From: Marivita sp.
GTDB lineage: Bacteria; Pseudomonadota; Alphaproteobacteria; Rhodobacterales; Rhodobacteraceae
Direction of reading: 5' to 3'
Length of the DNA stretch: 64,000 nt
NCBI RefSeq assembly: GCF_020055635.1
Contig: NZ_JAIPUT010000015.1
Location: 1-64,000 of the forward strand
Part shown: positions 18,482 to 27,728 of the stretch, in pieces
Layout of the letters: every line of letters begins with the position of its first letter
Numbering within the stretch: position 1 is the first letter of the stretch
Position numbers and translations under genes: made by a program
Notes under the pieces: model-generated
Told to the model about the DNA's origin: nothing
Databases searched by the model: none
The model's input: only the letters and a program-made list of their open reading frames with translations

Positions 18482-18954
18482 GCGGGCTGTCGCATTTCGA
18501 CGCCAAGGGCGACGCGCATATGGTCGATGTGTCGGAAAAGGCCGTCACTGCACGGGTTGCCGTGGCCGAAGGTTACATCAAGATGGCGCCAGAGACCTTT
18601 GATATCATTACCGAAGGGCGCGCCAAGAAAGGCGATGTGATTGGTGTAGCGCGGTTGGCCGGGATCATGGGCGCCAAGAAGACGCCCGAGCTGATCCCGC
18701 TGTGCCATCCGCTGCCCATCACGAAAGTCACCGTGGAACTGACCCCCGCACCCGATCTGCCCGGTTTGCGCATCGAAGCGACGGTCAAGACCACCGGCCA
18801 GACCGGGGTCGAGATGGAGGCGCTCACCGCCGTGTCGACGGCGGCGCTGACCGTCTACGACATGGCCAAGGCGGTGGACAAGGCGATGGAGATCACCGGC
18901 ATCCGCGTGATGCTGAAAGATGGCGGAAAATCAGGGCGGTACGAGGCGACATGA
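18478..18954 (+). CDS. moaC: Cyclic pyranopterin monophosphate synthase
   Basis: Acts with MoaA in the first step of molybdenum cofactor synthesis, forming cyclic pyranopterin monophosphate. 158 residues, the usual size. [20 protein letters not shown] and [19 protein letters not shown] are family signatures carrying the active-site Lys and His. 4-base overlaps with trpC upstream and moeA downstream place it in the same transcript as tryptophan genes. Confidence 0.98.
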   Translation: MSGLSHFDAKGDAHMVDVSEKAVTARVAVAEGYIKMAPETFDIITEGRAKKGDVIGVARLAGIMGAKKTPELIPLCHPLPITKVTVELTPAPDLPGLRIEATVKTTGQTGVEMEALTAVSTAALTVYDMAKAVDKAMEITGIRVMLKDGGKSGRYEAT

Positions 18955-20120
18955 TCTCGGTTTCCGACGCGTTGCGGCACTTGTTCGATTTGGCCCGGCC
19001 CCTTGGGGTCGAGACCGTTCCATTGCTGCAGGCGCATGGTCGGGTGTTGGCGCAGGATGTGGCGGCGACGCGAAACCAGCCGCCCTTCGACGGGTCGGCC
19101 ATGGACGGGTATGCGGTAACGGAGATCGAACCGGGGGCGCGGTTGCGGGTGATCGGTGAAGCTGCGGCCGGGCACGGATTCGATCATTCGGTGACGCCGG
19201 GAGAAGCGGTGCGCATCTTTACCGGCGCGCCAGTCCCGAAAGGCGCAAAAGCCGTGGTGATTCAAGAAGATGTCTCCCGCGATGGAGACTGGATCACAAT
19301 CTGCGACACGCCCGAGGACAATGACCACATCCGCCCTGCCGGTGGGGATTTCCGCATCGGTGATCGGGTCGAAGCGGGGCGCGTGATCGGGCCGAATGAC
19401 ATTGCCCTCATGGCCTCGATGAACATCGCCGAGGTGCCTGTGGCGCGGCGCCCCGTGGTGGCGCTGATCTCGACCGGGGATGAATTGGTGATGCCCGGAG
19501 AGACGCCGGGCCCCGACCAGATCATTGCATCGAACACGTTCGGACTGCATGCCCTGATGCGTGAGCTTGGCGCAGAGCCGCGGCTCTTGCCGATTGCAAA
19601 GGACAATGAGGCGTCCCTGAAGACCGCGTTCGAGCTTGCCGGGGGGGCCGACCTGATCGTGACGATTGGCGGCGCGTCGGTGGGGGATCACGACGTTGTC
19701 GCCAAACTCGCGCCGCAGCTCGGGTTCGACCAGAGTTTCTACAAGGTGGCGATGCGTCCGGGCAAACCCCTGATGGCCGGCCGGTTCGGCGCGGCGATGA
19801 TGATCGGTCTCCCCGGCAACCCGGTCTCGGCGATGGTGTGCGGGCACGTGTTCGTGGCTCCGGTGGTGCGGGCGATGCTGGGCCTGCCTGCCGCCCCGGC
19901 GCCGCGCAAAAGCGTCACGCTGACACAGGACTTGCCCGCCAACGGCCCTCGCGAACACTACATGCGCGCGCGCTTCGAGGATGGCGGGCTGGTCGCCTTC
20001 GGCTCGCAGGACAGCTCCCTGCTCAGCATCCTGGGCAAAGCCGATGCGCTGATCGTCCGGGCGCCCAGGGATGGCGTTCGCGCCGCGGGCGAAGTGGTGG
20101 AATATCTGCCAATCCGGTGA
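18951..20120 (+). CDS. moeA: Molybdopterin molybdenumtransferase
   Basis: Inserts molybdate into adenylylated molybdopterin. 389 residues. Motifs in order: [15 protein letters not shown] (domain I), [16 protein letters not shown], the MoCF-binding domain with [11 protein letters not shown] and [11 protein letters not shown], then PGKPLMAG and [11 protein letters not shown]. The start [11 protein letters not shown] overlaps the moaC stop by 4 bases. Cotranscribed upstream of lexA, which also has its own promoter. Confidence 0.97.
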   Translation: MISVSDALRHLFDLARPLGVETVPLLQAHGRVLAQDVAATRNQPPFDGSAMDGYAVTEIEPGARLRVIGEAAAGHGFDHSVTPGEAVRIFTGAPVPKGAKAVVIQEDVSRDGDWITICDTPEDNDHIRPAGGDFRIGDRVEAGRVIGPNDIALMASMNIAEVPVARRPVVALISTGDELVMPGETPGPDQIIASNTFGLHALMRELGAEPRLLPIAKDNEASLKTAFELAGGADLIVTIGGASVGDHDVVAKLAPQLGFDQSFYKVAMRPGKPLMAGRFGAAMMIGLPGNPVSAMVCGHVFVAPVVRAMLGLPAAPAPRKSVTLTQDLPANGPREHYMRARFEDGGLVAFGSQDSSLLSILGKADALIVRAPRDGVRAAGEVVEYLPIR

Positions 20121-20144
20121 AATCCTGCCTCTGTTCACGAATTC

Positions 20145-20173
20145 TTGACACAAAACAGGAACAACAGTAGAAC
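20145..20173 (+). promoter_or_regulatory. lexA promoter with SOS box
   Basis: TTGACA (20145-20150, -35) is followed 17 bases later by TAGAAC (20168-20173, -10). GAAC-N7-GAAC at 20159-20173 is the alphaproteobacterial LexA site and covers the -10, so LexA should repress its own gene. Confidence 0.88.
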
Positions 20174-20206
20174 AAACGGTGAGGATCATGCGAGCGGAGG
20201 CAGACA

Positions 20207-20905
20207 ATGCTGACCAAGAAACAACTCGACCTGCTGGATTTCATCAGCAGACGCGTGGCGCGCGACGGTGTCCCGCCAAGCTTTGACGAAATGAAGGAAG
20301 CACTTGATCTGCGGTCCAAATCGGGCATCCATCGCCTGATCACCGCTCTTGAGGAGCGTGGATTCATCCGCCGGCTGGCCCACCGAGCACGCGCGATCGA
20401 GATCGTGAAGCTGCCCGAGACGCTGGCTGCCAGGCAGCCGGGCTTCACCCCGACCGTGATCAACGGCGATCTTCCGGACCAGCCGGCCCCGGCCAATGCC
20501 CTGCCGGTAGAAAGCGTGAACGCGATGGACCTGCCGCTGATGGGCCGCATCGCCGCCGGTGTGCCAATTGAATCGATCAATGACGTGCCGCCCTCGGTGG
20601 CGGTGCCGGGCGCGATGCTCTCGGGAAGCGGCAAGCACTATGCCCTTGAGGTCAAAGGTGATTCGATGATCGAGGCCGGGATCAACGATGGCGATGTCGT
20701 GGTGATCCGCGAAACGGCATCTGCCGATAATGGCGACATCGTCGTGGCGCAGGTCGAAGGTTACGAGGCGACGCTCAAACGCTACAAGCGCAAGGGCGAA
20801 AGCATCATCCTCGAAGCGGCGAACCCGGCTTACGAGCCGCGCATCCTGCCGGTTGGCGCGGTGAAGGTGCAGGGTCGGTTGGTCGGGTTGATCCGCACTT
20901 ACTGA
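20207..20905 (+). CDS. lexA: LexA repressor
   Basis: SOS master repressor, self-cleaved with help of RecA filaments after DNA damage. 232 residues: winged helix at 1-65 ([23 protein letters not shown]), cleavage site Ala117-Gly118 in AAGVPIES, catalytic Ser153 (GDSMIEAG) and Lys191 (EATLKRYK). The linker is somewhat long, as usual in alphaproteobacteria. An SOS box overlaps its promoter. Its 3' end overlaps the convergent comEC by 7 bases. Confidence 0.98.
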   Translation: MLTKKQLDLLDFISRRVARDGVPPSFDEMKEALDLRSKSGIHRLITALEERGFIRRLAHRARAIEIVKLPETLAARQPGFTPTVINGDLPDQPAPANALPVESVNAMDLPLMGRIAAGVPIESINDVPPSVAVPGAMLSGSGKHYALEVKGDSMIEAGINDGDVVVIRETASADNGDIVVAQVEGYEATLKRYKRKGESIILEAANPAYEPRILPVGAVKVQGRLVGLIRTY

Positions 20906-22929
20906 GAACTGCGCACGGTCTTGTCGTTCCAAAGGCGCGCTCCGGACCGGTCGCGCGCCTTTTCCATGTGCCAGTTACCGGTGTCATCGCGGGTCAGTGA
21001 CAGGCTGCCCAGTCCGGCCAGCGTGGCTGCGTCCAGCACGGTGCAAGTCGCGGCGCCTGGCCGGTCCGGCAGGTCGGTATTGGCGATGACAAGCAGGCCC
21101 TCGGTGCAGCCCTCAAAGGCGGCGGCCTCGCGTTTGCCGCGAATGTGACGGATCGGAAAGGCGGTCTTGTCCCAGAGCGCGGCGGCGGCGGGCTGATCCA
21201 GCCCCTGCCCGTCATTTTCCAGCCAGACCCCGGCGATGAACCCGGCGCCGGTGTCACGCGACAGCGCGCGACCGTGCGTGGTCATCACCCCGACAAGCGC
21301 ACCGTCTTCGGCGACGAGGATCGGCGGACGCTCCGCCCTGGACCAGAGCATCGTCGCCAGCAGCACCGGCGCAAGGCCGAACCAGCGCAGACGCCCTTGC
21401 CACAGGACGACAAACAGGCATCCCAGCGCGATCAGCGGCAGAACGGCAGGGTCCGGCGTCATCACCGGACGCACGGCGCCCGTCCAACCGGCCATGGCCT
21501 GTGCAACGCCCAGGATCCAGTCGAGGCCAAGACCCATGAGGGTGAGGCCGATGGACTCGAGCCCCAGCGGCATCAGCAGGATGCCCAGCACGGCGGCGGG
21601 GATCACCAGAAGCCCCATCAACGGCACAGTGGCAAGGTTGGCGATCAGGCCGAACTGCGCGATCTGGTTGAAATGCGCCATGGCGAAGGGTGCAGTGGCG
21701 GCTCCGGCCACGGCGGAGGACATGAGTACCGAGGCTGCGCCCCGCAGCAGACGGTGACGCGGCAGGTCATGGCGGCTGTCGCGCAATGCGCTGAAGATCG
21801 CGACCAAAGCGGTGGTTGCGGAAAAGGACATCTGGAACCCCGGCCCCATCAGGGCTTCGGGGCGCAGCACCAGCACGATCAGCGCGGCCAGCGCCACGGC
21901 GCGCAGCGATATGGCGCGGCGGTCGACCATCACCGCAAAGAGCATCATGGCCACCATGACAAAGGCGCGTTCGGTGGCGACATTGCCGCCCGACAGCGCA
22001 AGGTAGATGGCGGCAACCACCAGGGCGCCACCCGCCGCGATCTTCTTGATCGGCCAGCGCAGGCCAACGGGTGTGAGCAGCAGACCAAGGCGCAGAACGG
22101 CAAAGACAAAGGCGCTCACCAACCCCATGTGCAGGCCCGAGATCGCCAGAAGATGCGCAAGATTGGTGTCGCGCAGGGCTTGCAGCACCGGCTGGGGGAT
22201 GGCGCTGCGGTCTCCGGTGATGATCGCGGTGGCAAAGGCGCCGGTATCACCGGGAAGCGCCTCCTGCACGCGTTGCGAGATCGCCATGCGGGTGCGAAAG
22301 ACAAGGCGATCGCGTCCCGCCTCTTCCCACAGGACCAGCGGCACGCGGGTATAGCCAACGGCACCCAGGCGCAGAAACCATGCGTGGCGGCGAAAATCGA
22401 ACCCACCCGGTTCGACAGCACCGCCCGGCGGGCCAAGATGGGCGGTGGTCATGATGGTCATGCCCGGCTCTGGCGTCAGGCTTTGTGTCTTGACGTGGAT
22501 CGACAGGCGCACGCGGTCGGGCGTTTCGGACAACGGCACGTCGGTCAGCCAGACATTGTCGAGCGTGATGCGCAGCGCGTCCGAGGCGGAGCGGTCTATG
22601 GCGACCACCCGACCGGTCACCGGGCCATAGTAGCGCCAGTCGATCACCGCGCCTGCGACGTGATGCGCCCGTGTGCCGGCAAGCGCCAGCCCCAAGGCCA
22701 CCATTGCCAGCGCGCAGATCAGCGGGGCAAAGGCCGACCGGCTGCGCAGATGCCAGACCAGCGCCAGCAGACCCGAGGCAGCGCATGTCGCCAGCACCCA
22801 GATGGGCGGCTCGACCCGCAAAGAGAAATACAGACCGATCCCCACCCCAAGGAAGACCGGCACAAAGGGAAACAGCGTGCCGCGCTGCGCCAGAAGCATG
22901 TCGGGAAGGACATCCCGGACCCGCGCCAT
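20899..22929 (-). CDS. comEC: ComEC/Rec2-family DNA uptake channel protein
   Basis: Inner-membrane channel for single-stranded DNA in natural transformation. About 676 residues: a DUF4131-type N-terminal region with several TM segments, then the competence domain with [16 protein letters not shown] and many TM helices to about residue 520. The last 140 residues are soluble and contain no HxHxDH metallo-beta-lactamase motif, so the nuclease-like domain of many ComEC proteins is absent or unrecognisable. No other competence genes are in the window. Divergent from gltX, convergent with lexA. Confidence 0.93.
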   Translation of the reverse strand: MARVRDVLPDMLLAQRGTLFPFVPVFLGVGIGLYFSLRVEPPIWVLATCAASGLLALVWHLRSRSAFAPLICALAMVALGLALAGTRAHHVAGAVIDWRYYGPVTGRVVAIDRSASDALRITLDNVWLTDVPLSETPDRVRLSIHVKTQSLTPEPGMTIMTTAHLGPPGGAVEPGGFDFRRHAWFLRLGAVGYTRVPLVLWEEAGRDRLVFRTRMAISQRVQEALPGDTGAFATAIITGDRSAIPQPVLQALRDTNLAHLLAISGLHMGLVSAFVFAVLRLGLLLTPVGLRWPIKKIAAGGALVVAAIYLALSGGNVATERAFVMVAMMLFAVMVDRRAISLRAVALAALIVLVLRPEALMGPGFQMSFSATTALVAIFSALRDSRHDLPRHRLLRGAASVLMSSAVAGAATAPFAMAHFNQIAQFGLIANLATVPLMGLLVIPAAVLGILLMPLGLESIGLTLMGLGLDWILGVAQAMAGWTGAVRPVMTPDPAVLPLIALGCLFVVLWQGRLRWFGLAPVLLATMLWSRAERPPILVAEDGALVGVMTTHGRALSRDTGAGFIAGVWLENDGQGLDQPAAAALWDKTAFPIRHIRGKREAAAFEGCTEGLLVIANTDLPDRPGAATCTVLDAATLAGLGSLSLTRDDTGNWHMEKARDRSGARLWNDKTVRSSQ

Positions 22930-22998
22930 ACTTGCCCCCGTGGATGGTGCTGGTTAAGAGAGCCTCAAACTATCCCCTAGAGAGTTATCGAAAGGTAA

Positions 22999-24420
22999 AT
23001 GCGCCCGATGTCCGGCCAGATCGTCACCCGTTTCGCCCCTTCGCCCACCGGCTACCTGCATATCGGCGGGGCGCGTACGGCGTTGTTCAACTGGCTTTAT
23101 GCACGTGGTCGCGGCGGCAAGTTCCTGTTGCGGATCGAAGACACCGACCGCGCGCGGTCTACGCCAGAGGCGACGGCGGCGATTCTCAAGGGGTTGGACT
23201 GGCTGGGGCTGAACCATGACGGCGAGGTGGTGAGCCAGGCGGCAGGTGCCGACCGCCATGCAGAGGTGGCACATGAGCTGCTGGCCAAGGGCGCGGCCTA
23301 CAAGTGTTTTTCGACCCAGGACGAGATCGAGGCCTTCCGCGAGGCGGCGCGGGCCGAAGGGAAATCCACCCTGTTCCAGAGCCCGTGGCGCGATGCCGAC
23401 CCGGCGACACACCCGGACACGCCTTTCGTCGTCCGTCTTCGCACCCCGCAAGACGGCAGCACGGTGATCCGCGACGAGGTGCAGGGCGATGTGACCATCC
23501 GCAACGACCAGCTGGATGACATGGTCCTGTTACGCTCGGACGGCACACCGGTCTACATGCTGGCTGTTGTTGTCGATGACCATGATATGGGGGTGACCCA
23601 CGTGATCCGGGGGGATGACCACCTGAACAATGCGGCGCGCCAGATGGGGATCTATACCGCGATGGGGTGGGATGTGCCGGTCTGGGCGCATATCCCGCTG
23701 ATCCACGGGCCGGACGGCAAGAAGCTGTCGAAACGCCACGGCGCGCTGGGGGTCGATGAATACCAGGTGATGGGCTACCCGGCGGCGGGCATGCGCAATT
23801 ACCTGGCGCGTCTGGGCTGGAGCCACGGCGATGACGAATTCTTTACGGATGATCAGGCAAAAGAGTGGTTCGACCTGAACGGCATCGGCAAATCCCCAGC
23901 GCGGTTCGATTTCAAGAAACTGGAGAATCTGAGTGGTCAGCATATTGCCGTGGCCGACGATGCTGCACTGCTGCATGAATTGCAGGCTTACCTTGCGGCA
24001 GCCGGAAAGCCGCCTTTGACCGAGGCGCAGGCAGACGGAATGGCTCGTGCGATGTATTGCCTCAAGGACCGGGCGCGCACATTCCCGGAACTGATTGAAA
24101 AGGCGCAGTTTGTCCTGGCAAGCCGGCCGATCGAGATGGACGGGAAGGCGGCTGGACAGCTGGATACGGTATCCCGTGGTATACTGGGATCGTTGACGCC
24201 GCAGTTGCAAAATGCTAGCTGGTCACGCGACGAGCTTGAAGCCGTCACATCCCGATTTGCAGAAGAGCACGGGACGAAATTCGGCAAGCTGGCGGGCCCG
24301 ATGCGGGCGGCGCTGGCAGGTCGGGCCGTGACGCCGAGTGTGTTCGATATGATGCTGGTTCTGGGGCGCGATGAAACCGTCGCCCGCCTGACGGAAGCAG
24401 CTGCCACAAAGACCGACTGA
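22999..24420 (+). CDS. gltX: Glutamyl-tRNA synthetase
   Basis: Charges tRNA-Glu (and in many alphaproteobacteria tRNA-Gln for later amidation). 473 residues, class [15 protein letters not shown] carries the HIGH-type motif and KLSKRHG the KMSKS-type motif. AAAGG precedes the ATG at 22999; an ATG three codons on has worse spacing. Rhodobacteraceae often have two gltX paralogues, so whether this one is the discriminating or non-discriminating form is not clear. Confidence 0.97.
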   Translation: MRPMSGQIVTRFAPSPTGYLHIGGARTALFNWLYARGRGGKFLLRIEDTDRARSTPEATAAILKGLDWLGLNHDGEVVSQAAGADRHAEVAHELLAKGAAYKCFSTQDEIEAFREAARAEGKSTLFQSPWRDADPATHPDTPFVVRLRTPQDGSTVIRDEVQGDVTIRNDQLDDMVLLRSDGTPVYMLAVVVDDHDMGVTHVIRGDDHLNNAARQMGIYTAMGWDVPVWAHIPLIHGPDGKKLSKRHGALGVDEYQVMGYPAAGMRNYLARLGWSHGDDEFFTDDQAKEWFDLNGIGKSPARFDFKKLENLSGQHIAVADDAALLHELQAYLAAAGKPPLTEAQADGMARAMYCLKDRARTFPELIEKAQFVLASRPIEMDGKAAGQLDTVSRGILGSLTPQLQNASWSRDELEAVTSRFAEEHGTKFGKLAGPMRAALAGRAVTPSVFDMMLVLGRDETVARLTEAAATKTD

Positions 24421-24503
24421 CGCCTGGACGGCGTGGGGTTTGCGAGGCTTGGGATAGCTGGCTCTGGACCTTCGTTCAGGGCAATGAGACGAAGGGACCA
24501 CGT

Positions 24504-25799
24504 ATGTCTGACACCTCTAAAAACGCGACTTTGACCATTGGCGACGCCTCTTACGAGTTGCCGATCTATACGCCGACTGCCGGGCCGGATGTGATCGACA
24601 TTCGCAAGCTCTACGGGCAGGCGGGCGTGTTCACCTATGATCCCGGATTCACGTCGACGGCGGCCTGCGACAGCACGATCACCTTCATCGACGGTGACAA
24701 GGGCGAATTGCTGCACCGTGGCTATCCGATCGACCAACTGGCCGGGAAATCGCATTACCTCGAAGTGTGTTTCCTGCTGCTTTACGGCTACCTGCCCAAG
24801 GCCGACGAGCTCGAGCATTTCGAGAAGACGATCACGCAGCACACGATGATCCACGAGCAGATGCACAACTTCTTCCGTGGGTTCCGTCGTGACGCGCACC
24901 CGATGGCGACGATGGTCGGTGTCGTCGGCGCGATGTCGGCGTTCTACCACGATTCGACCGACATCAATAACCCGCGCGAACGCGAGATCGCGTCGCATCG
25001 CCTGATCGCCAAGATGCCGACGATCGCGGCGATGGCCTACAAGTATTCGATCGGACAGCCGTTCGTCTATCCGCGCAACGATCTGGATTACGCCGCGAAC
25101 TTCCTGCACATGTGCTTTGCCGTCCCGGCCGAGGAATATCAGGTCGATCCGATCCTCGCCCGCGCGATGGACCGTATCTTTACCCTGCACGCCGATCACG
25201 AACAGAACGCGTCAACCTCGACCGTGCGTCTGGCATCGTCGTCCGGTGCCAACCCGTTTGCCTGCATCGCGGCGGGTATCGCCTGCCTCTGGGGTCCGGC
25301 GCATGGGGGTGCGAACCAGGCCTGCCTCGAGATGCTCAAGGAAATCGGGTCGCCCGAGAACATCCCCGACTACATCGCCCGCGCCAAGGACAAGAACGAT
25401 CCGTTCCGCCTGATGGGGTTCGGCCACCGCGTCTACAAGAATTTCGACCCGCGCGCGACGGTGATGAAGCAGTCCGCGGACGAAGTGCTGGACCTGCTGG
25501 GTGTCGAGAACAATCCGATCCTCGCCACCGCGAAAGAACTGGAAAAGGCGGCCCTGGCCGATCCGTATTTCTCCGAGAAAAAGCTGTTCCCGAACGTGGA
25601 TTTCTATTCGGGCATCATCCTCGAAGCGATGGGTTTCCCGACATCCATGTTCACGCCGGTCTTTGCGCTGAGCCGGACCGTCGGCTGGATTTCCCAGTGG
25701 AAAGAACAGCTTGCTGATCCGCAGATGAAAATCGGCCGCCCGCGCCAGCTCTATCAGGGCGAGACGATGCGCGACTACGTCGATATCGAGAATCGCTAG
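24504..25799 (+). CDS. gltA: Citrate synthase (type I)
   Basis: Condenses acetyl-CoA and oxaloacetate to citrate, entry of the TCA cycle. 431 residues, the large hexameric form regulated by NADH in relatives. Catalytic signatures are visible: [30 protein letters not shown] and [15 protein letters not shown]. Starts 83 bases after gltX in the same direction and ends at a strong terminator. Confidence 0.99.
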   Translation: MSDTSKNATLTIGDASYELPIYTPTAGPDVIDIRKLYGQAGVFTYDPGFTSTAACDSTITFIDGDKGELLHRGYPIDQLAGKSHYLEVCFLLLYGYLPKADELEHFEKTITQHTMIHEQMHNFFRGFRRDAHPMATMVGVVGAMSAFYHDSTDINNPREREIASHRLIAKMPTIAAMAYKYSIGQPFVYPRNDLDYAANFLHMCFAVPAEEYQVDPILARAMDRIFTLHADHEQNASTSTVRLASSSGANPFACIAAGIACLWGPAHGGANQACLEMLKEIGSPENIPDYIARAKDKNDPFRLMGFGHRVYKNFDPRATVMKQSADEVLDLLGVENNPILATAKELEKAALADPYFSEKKLFPNVDFYSGIILEAMGFPTSMFTPVFALSRTVGWISQWKEQLADPQMKIGRPRQLYQGETMRDYVDIENR

Positions 25800-25808
25800 G
25801 ATTTAAGG

Positions 25809-25834
25809 AAAGGTCGCCTTCGGGCGGCCTTTTT
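25809..25834 (+). terminator. Intrinsic terminator of gltA
   Basis: AAAGGTCGCC-TTCG-GGCGGCCTTT (25809-25832, one G-U pair) runs into TTTTT. The next start codon is only 4 bases beyond it. Confidence 0.93.
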
Positions 25835-25837
25835 CAC

Positions 25838-26347
25838 ATGGCTCAACTGCGCACGAAACGCCTGGTTCTGAGGAAGGCCCGGATCACCGATCTGGACGAT
25901 CTTCATGCCGTCTACAGCGACCCGCTGGTCATGCGCTATTGGTCGACACCGCCGCATGCCGATATCGCAACCACGCGTCGCCACCTGGATCGCATGATCG
26001 CGGCGTCGGAACCGATTGCCACCTACTTCGTCGTCGAGTGCGGAGGCCACGCCATTGGCTGTGCCGGGGTTCACATGGGGGACGAGATCGGGTTTCTCTT
26101 GCGGTCGGACCACTGGCAGCAGGGCTTGATGTCCGAGGCGCTGGGAGCGCTCATTCCGCATTTGTTCGAAGACCTGCATTACCCGCAACTGACCGCAGAC
26201 GCCGACCCGATGAACGCGGCTTCTGTGGCCACGTTGCGCAGCGCCGGTTTCGTCAAGACCGGCGAGGCGAAGAACACGTATTGTGTCGATGGCGTCTGGA
26301 CGGACAGCGTGTATTTCACGCTCAAGCCAGAGCGCGGCGCGGCATAG
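25838..26347 (+). CDS. GNAT-family N-acetyltransferase
   Basis: 169 residues resembling the RimJ/RimL branch: LRTKRLVLRKARITDLDDLH at the N-terminus, GFLLRSDHWQQGLMSEAL as the acetyl-CoA loop region, and NAASVATLRSAGFVKTGE near the end. The acceptor is unknown. The start codon lies 4 bases after the gltA terminator T-run with no Shine-Dalgarno other than the hairpin itself. Translation may depend on read-through or a leaderless message. Convergent with the enoyl-CoA hydratase gene. Confidence 0.88.
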   Translation: MAQLRTKRLVLRKARITDLDDLHAVYSDPLVMRYWSTPPHADIATTRRHLDRMIAASEPIATYFVVECGGHAIGCAGVHMGDEIGFLLRSDHWQQGLMSEALGALIPHLFEDLHYPQLTADADPMNAASVATLRSAGFVKTGEAKNTYCVDGVWTDSVYFTLKPERGAA

Positions 26348-26357
26348 ACGGCAGCTC

Positions 26358-27134
26358 TTAGCGCCCTTCGTACTGCGCCGGGCGCTTTTCGAGGAAGGCC
26401 ACAACCCCCTCCTTGAAGTCGCGAGTCTGGCCGCATTGTCCCTGCAGCTTGGCTTCCAGCGCGAGCTGGTCTTCCAGATCATTGTCGAAGGACGCGCGGA
26501 TGGATTGCTTGACGCGAGCATAGGCCGCTGTCGGCCCCTTGGCGAGGTGCAGCGCGCGGGATTTCCAATGCTCGGCAAAATCGGCATCCGGCACCGCTTC
26601 CCAGATCATGCCCCAGTCATCGGCCTGTTGCGCTGTGATCTTTTCGGCAAAAAGCGCCGCGCCCATCGCCTTAGCCAGCCCCATTTGGCGCGGCAGGTAA
26701 TAGGTGCCACCCGCGTCCGGGATGAGACCGATCCGGGTGAACGCCTGTAGGAAGAAAGCAGAATCCGTGGCGATCACCACATCCGCGGCCAGCGCGAGGT
26801 TGGCCCCGGCCCCGGCGGCTGCACCGTTGACCGCGCTGATGGTGGGCACCGGGCAGTCATAGATCGCGCGCAGCATCGGCACGTATTCATCGCGCAGGGT
26901 GCGTTCCAGATCGAGGTTGGCCGCATTGGCCCGGTCGCCCAGGTCCTGCCCCGAGCAGAAGGACTTGCCCGCCCCTGTCAGGACCACGACGCGCGCCGCC
27001 CGGCCGCCTTCGAGAACCGCATCGGTGATTTCGGCCCGCATCTGGGTGTTGAGCGCATTCATCACGTCGGGACGGTTCAAGGTGACCGTTGCGATATCGT
27101 CCGTGATGTCGAAGGTGATGGTCTCGTAATTCAT
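26358..27134 (-). CDS. paaG: Enoyl-CoA hydratase/isomerase family protein, PaaG-like
   Basis: 258-residue crotonase-fold enzyme. SGQDLGDR and NGAAAGAGANLALAADVVIA form the oxyanion-hole region. IGLIPDAGGTYYLPR carries the single acidic residue typical of PaaG (ring-1,2-epoxyphenylacetyl-CoA isomerase) rather than the two glutamates of plain hydratases. PaaG acts in phenylacetate breakdown, but no other paa gene is nearby, so the exact substrate is uncertain. Start at MNYETITF, the usual N-terminus. Confidence 0.85.
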   Translation of the reverse strand: MNYETITFDITDDIATVTLNRPDVMNALNTQMRAEITDAVLEGGRAARVVVLTGAGKSFCSGQDLGDRANAANLDLERTLRDEYVPMLRAIYDCPVPTISAVNGAAAGAGANLALAADVVIATDSAFFLQAFTRIGLIPDAGGTYYLPRQMGLAKAMGAALFAEKITAQQADDWGMIWEAVPDADFAEHWKSRALHLAKGPTAAYARVKQSIRASFDNDLEDQLALEAKLQGQCGQTRDFKEGVVAFLEKRPAQYEGR

Positions 27135-27224
27135 GCGCCGGGCACTCCTGAAAGATGTTGACCGCATCAAACACACAAGCGCCCGGTTTGGCAAAGGTCA
27201 ACGCCGCGTCACGGCTTCGGCCAT

Positions 27225-27728
27225 TCACGTGTCTTTCAGAATTTCCTTAAGCCGCGCCTCTTCATCGGCCGAGAGCCCTGCTTCCGTCGGCGCGACGGCG
27301 TTTGACCGGCTGCGGATATAGCCCGCCCCGACCCCGAGCGCGATCAGGAACAACCCCGGCCCCGAAAGCCAGAGGATCATGTTCCAGCCATCGGTGCGCG
27401 GCTTGAGCAGGACAAATTCGCCATACCGTGCGACAAGGTAGTCCAGCACTTCCTCGTTGCTGTCGCCCTCGACCAGGCGCTCACGCACCACGAGGCGCAG
27501 TTCGCGCGCCAGGTCGGCATTCGATTCGTCGATGCTTTCGTTCTGACAGACGACGCAGCGCAGGCCCTTGGACAGGTCCCGTGCGCGCTGTTCCAGCGCC
27601 GGGTCGTCCAGCACCTCGTCGGGTTGAACAGCAAGGGCTGGCATGGCCATCGGAACGGACATGGCCAGGCACAGGATCAGCGCAAGCTGCCTTGCGTGGG
27701 CATGCAGGATCCGCAGAAACGTCGTCAT
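27225..27728 (-). CDS. ccmH: Cytochrome c maturation protein CcmH
   Basis: Periplasmic thiol protein that keeps apocytochrome c CxxCH cysteines reduced for haem attachment. 167 residues: signal peptide (about 1-33), LRCVVCQNESI with Cys58 and Cys61, a helical domain, and a C-terminal membrane anchor (WLSGPGLFLIALGVGAGYI). Overlaps ccmF by 4 bases, forming a ccmF-ccmH unit. Confidence 0.96.
   Translation of the reverse strand: MTTFLRILHAHARQLALILCLAMSVPMAMPALAVQPDEVLDDPALEQRARDLSKGLRCVVCQNESIDESNADLARELRLVVRERLVEGDSNEEVLDYLVARYGEFVLLKPRTDGWNMILWLSGPGLFLIALGVGAGYIRSRSNAVAPTEAGLSADEEARLKEILKDT

Noticed and set aside
21145-22980. Long open frame (about 610 codons) on the plus strand opposite comEC
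   Set aside because: Gln/His/Arg-rich translation with no domains; a mirror of high-GC codon use in comEC.
27156-27168. Possible FNR site near the enoyl-CoA hydratase start (TTGA...TCAA)
   Set aside because: The spacer is 5 bases, not 6.
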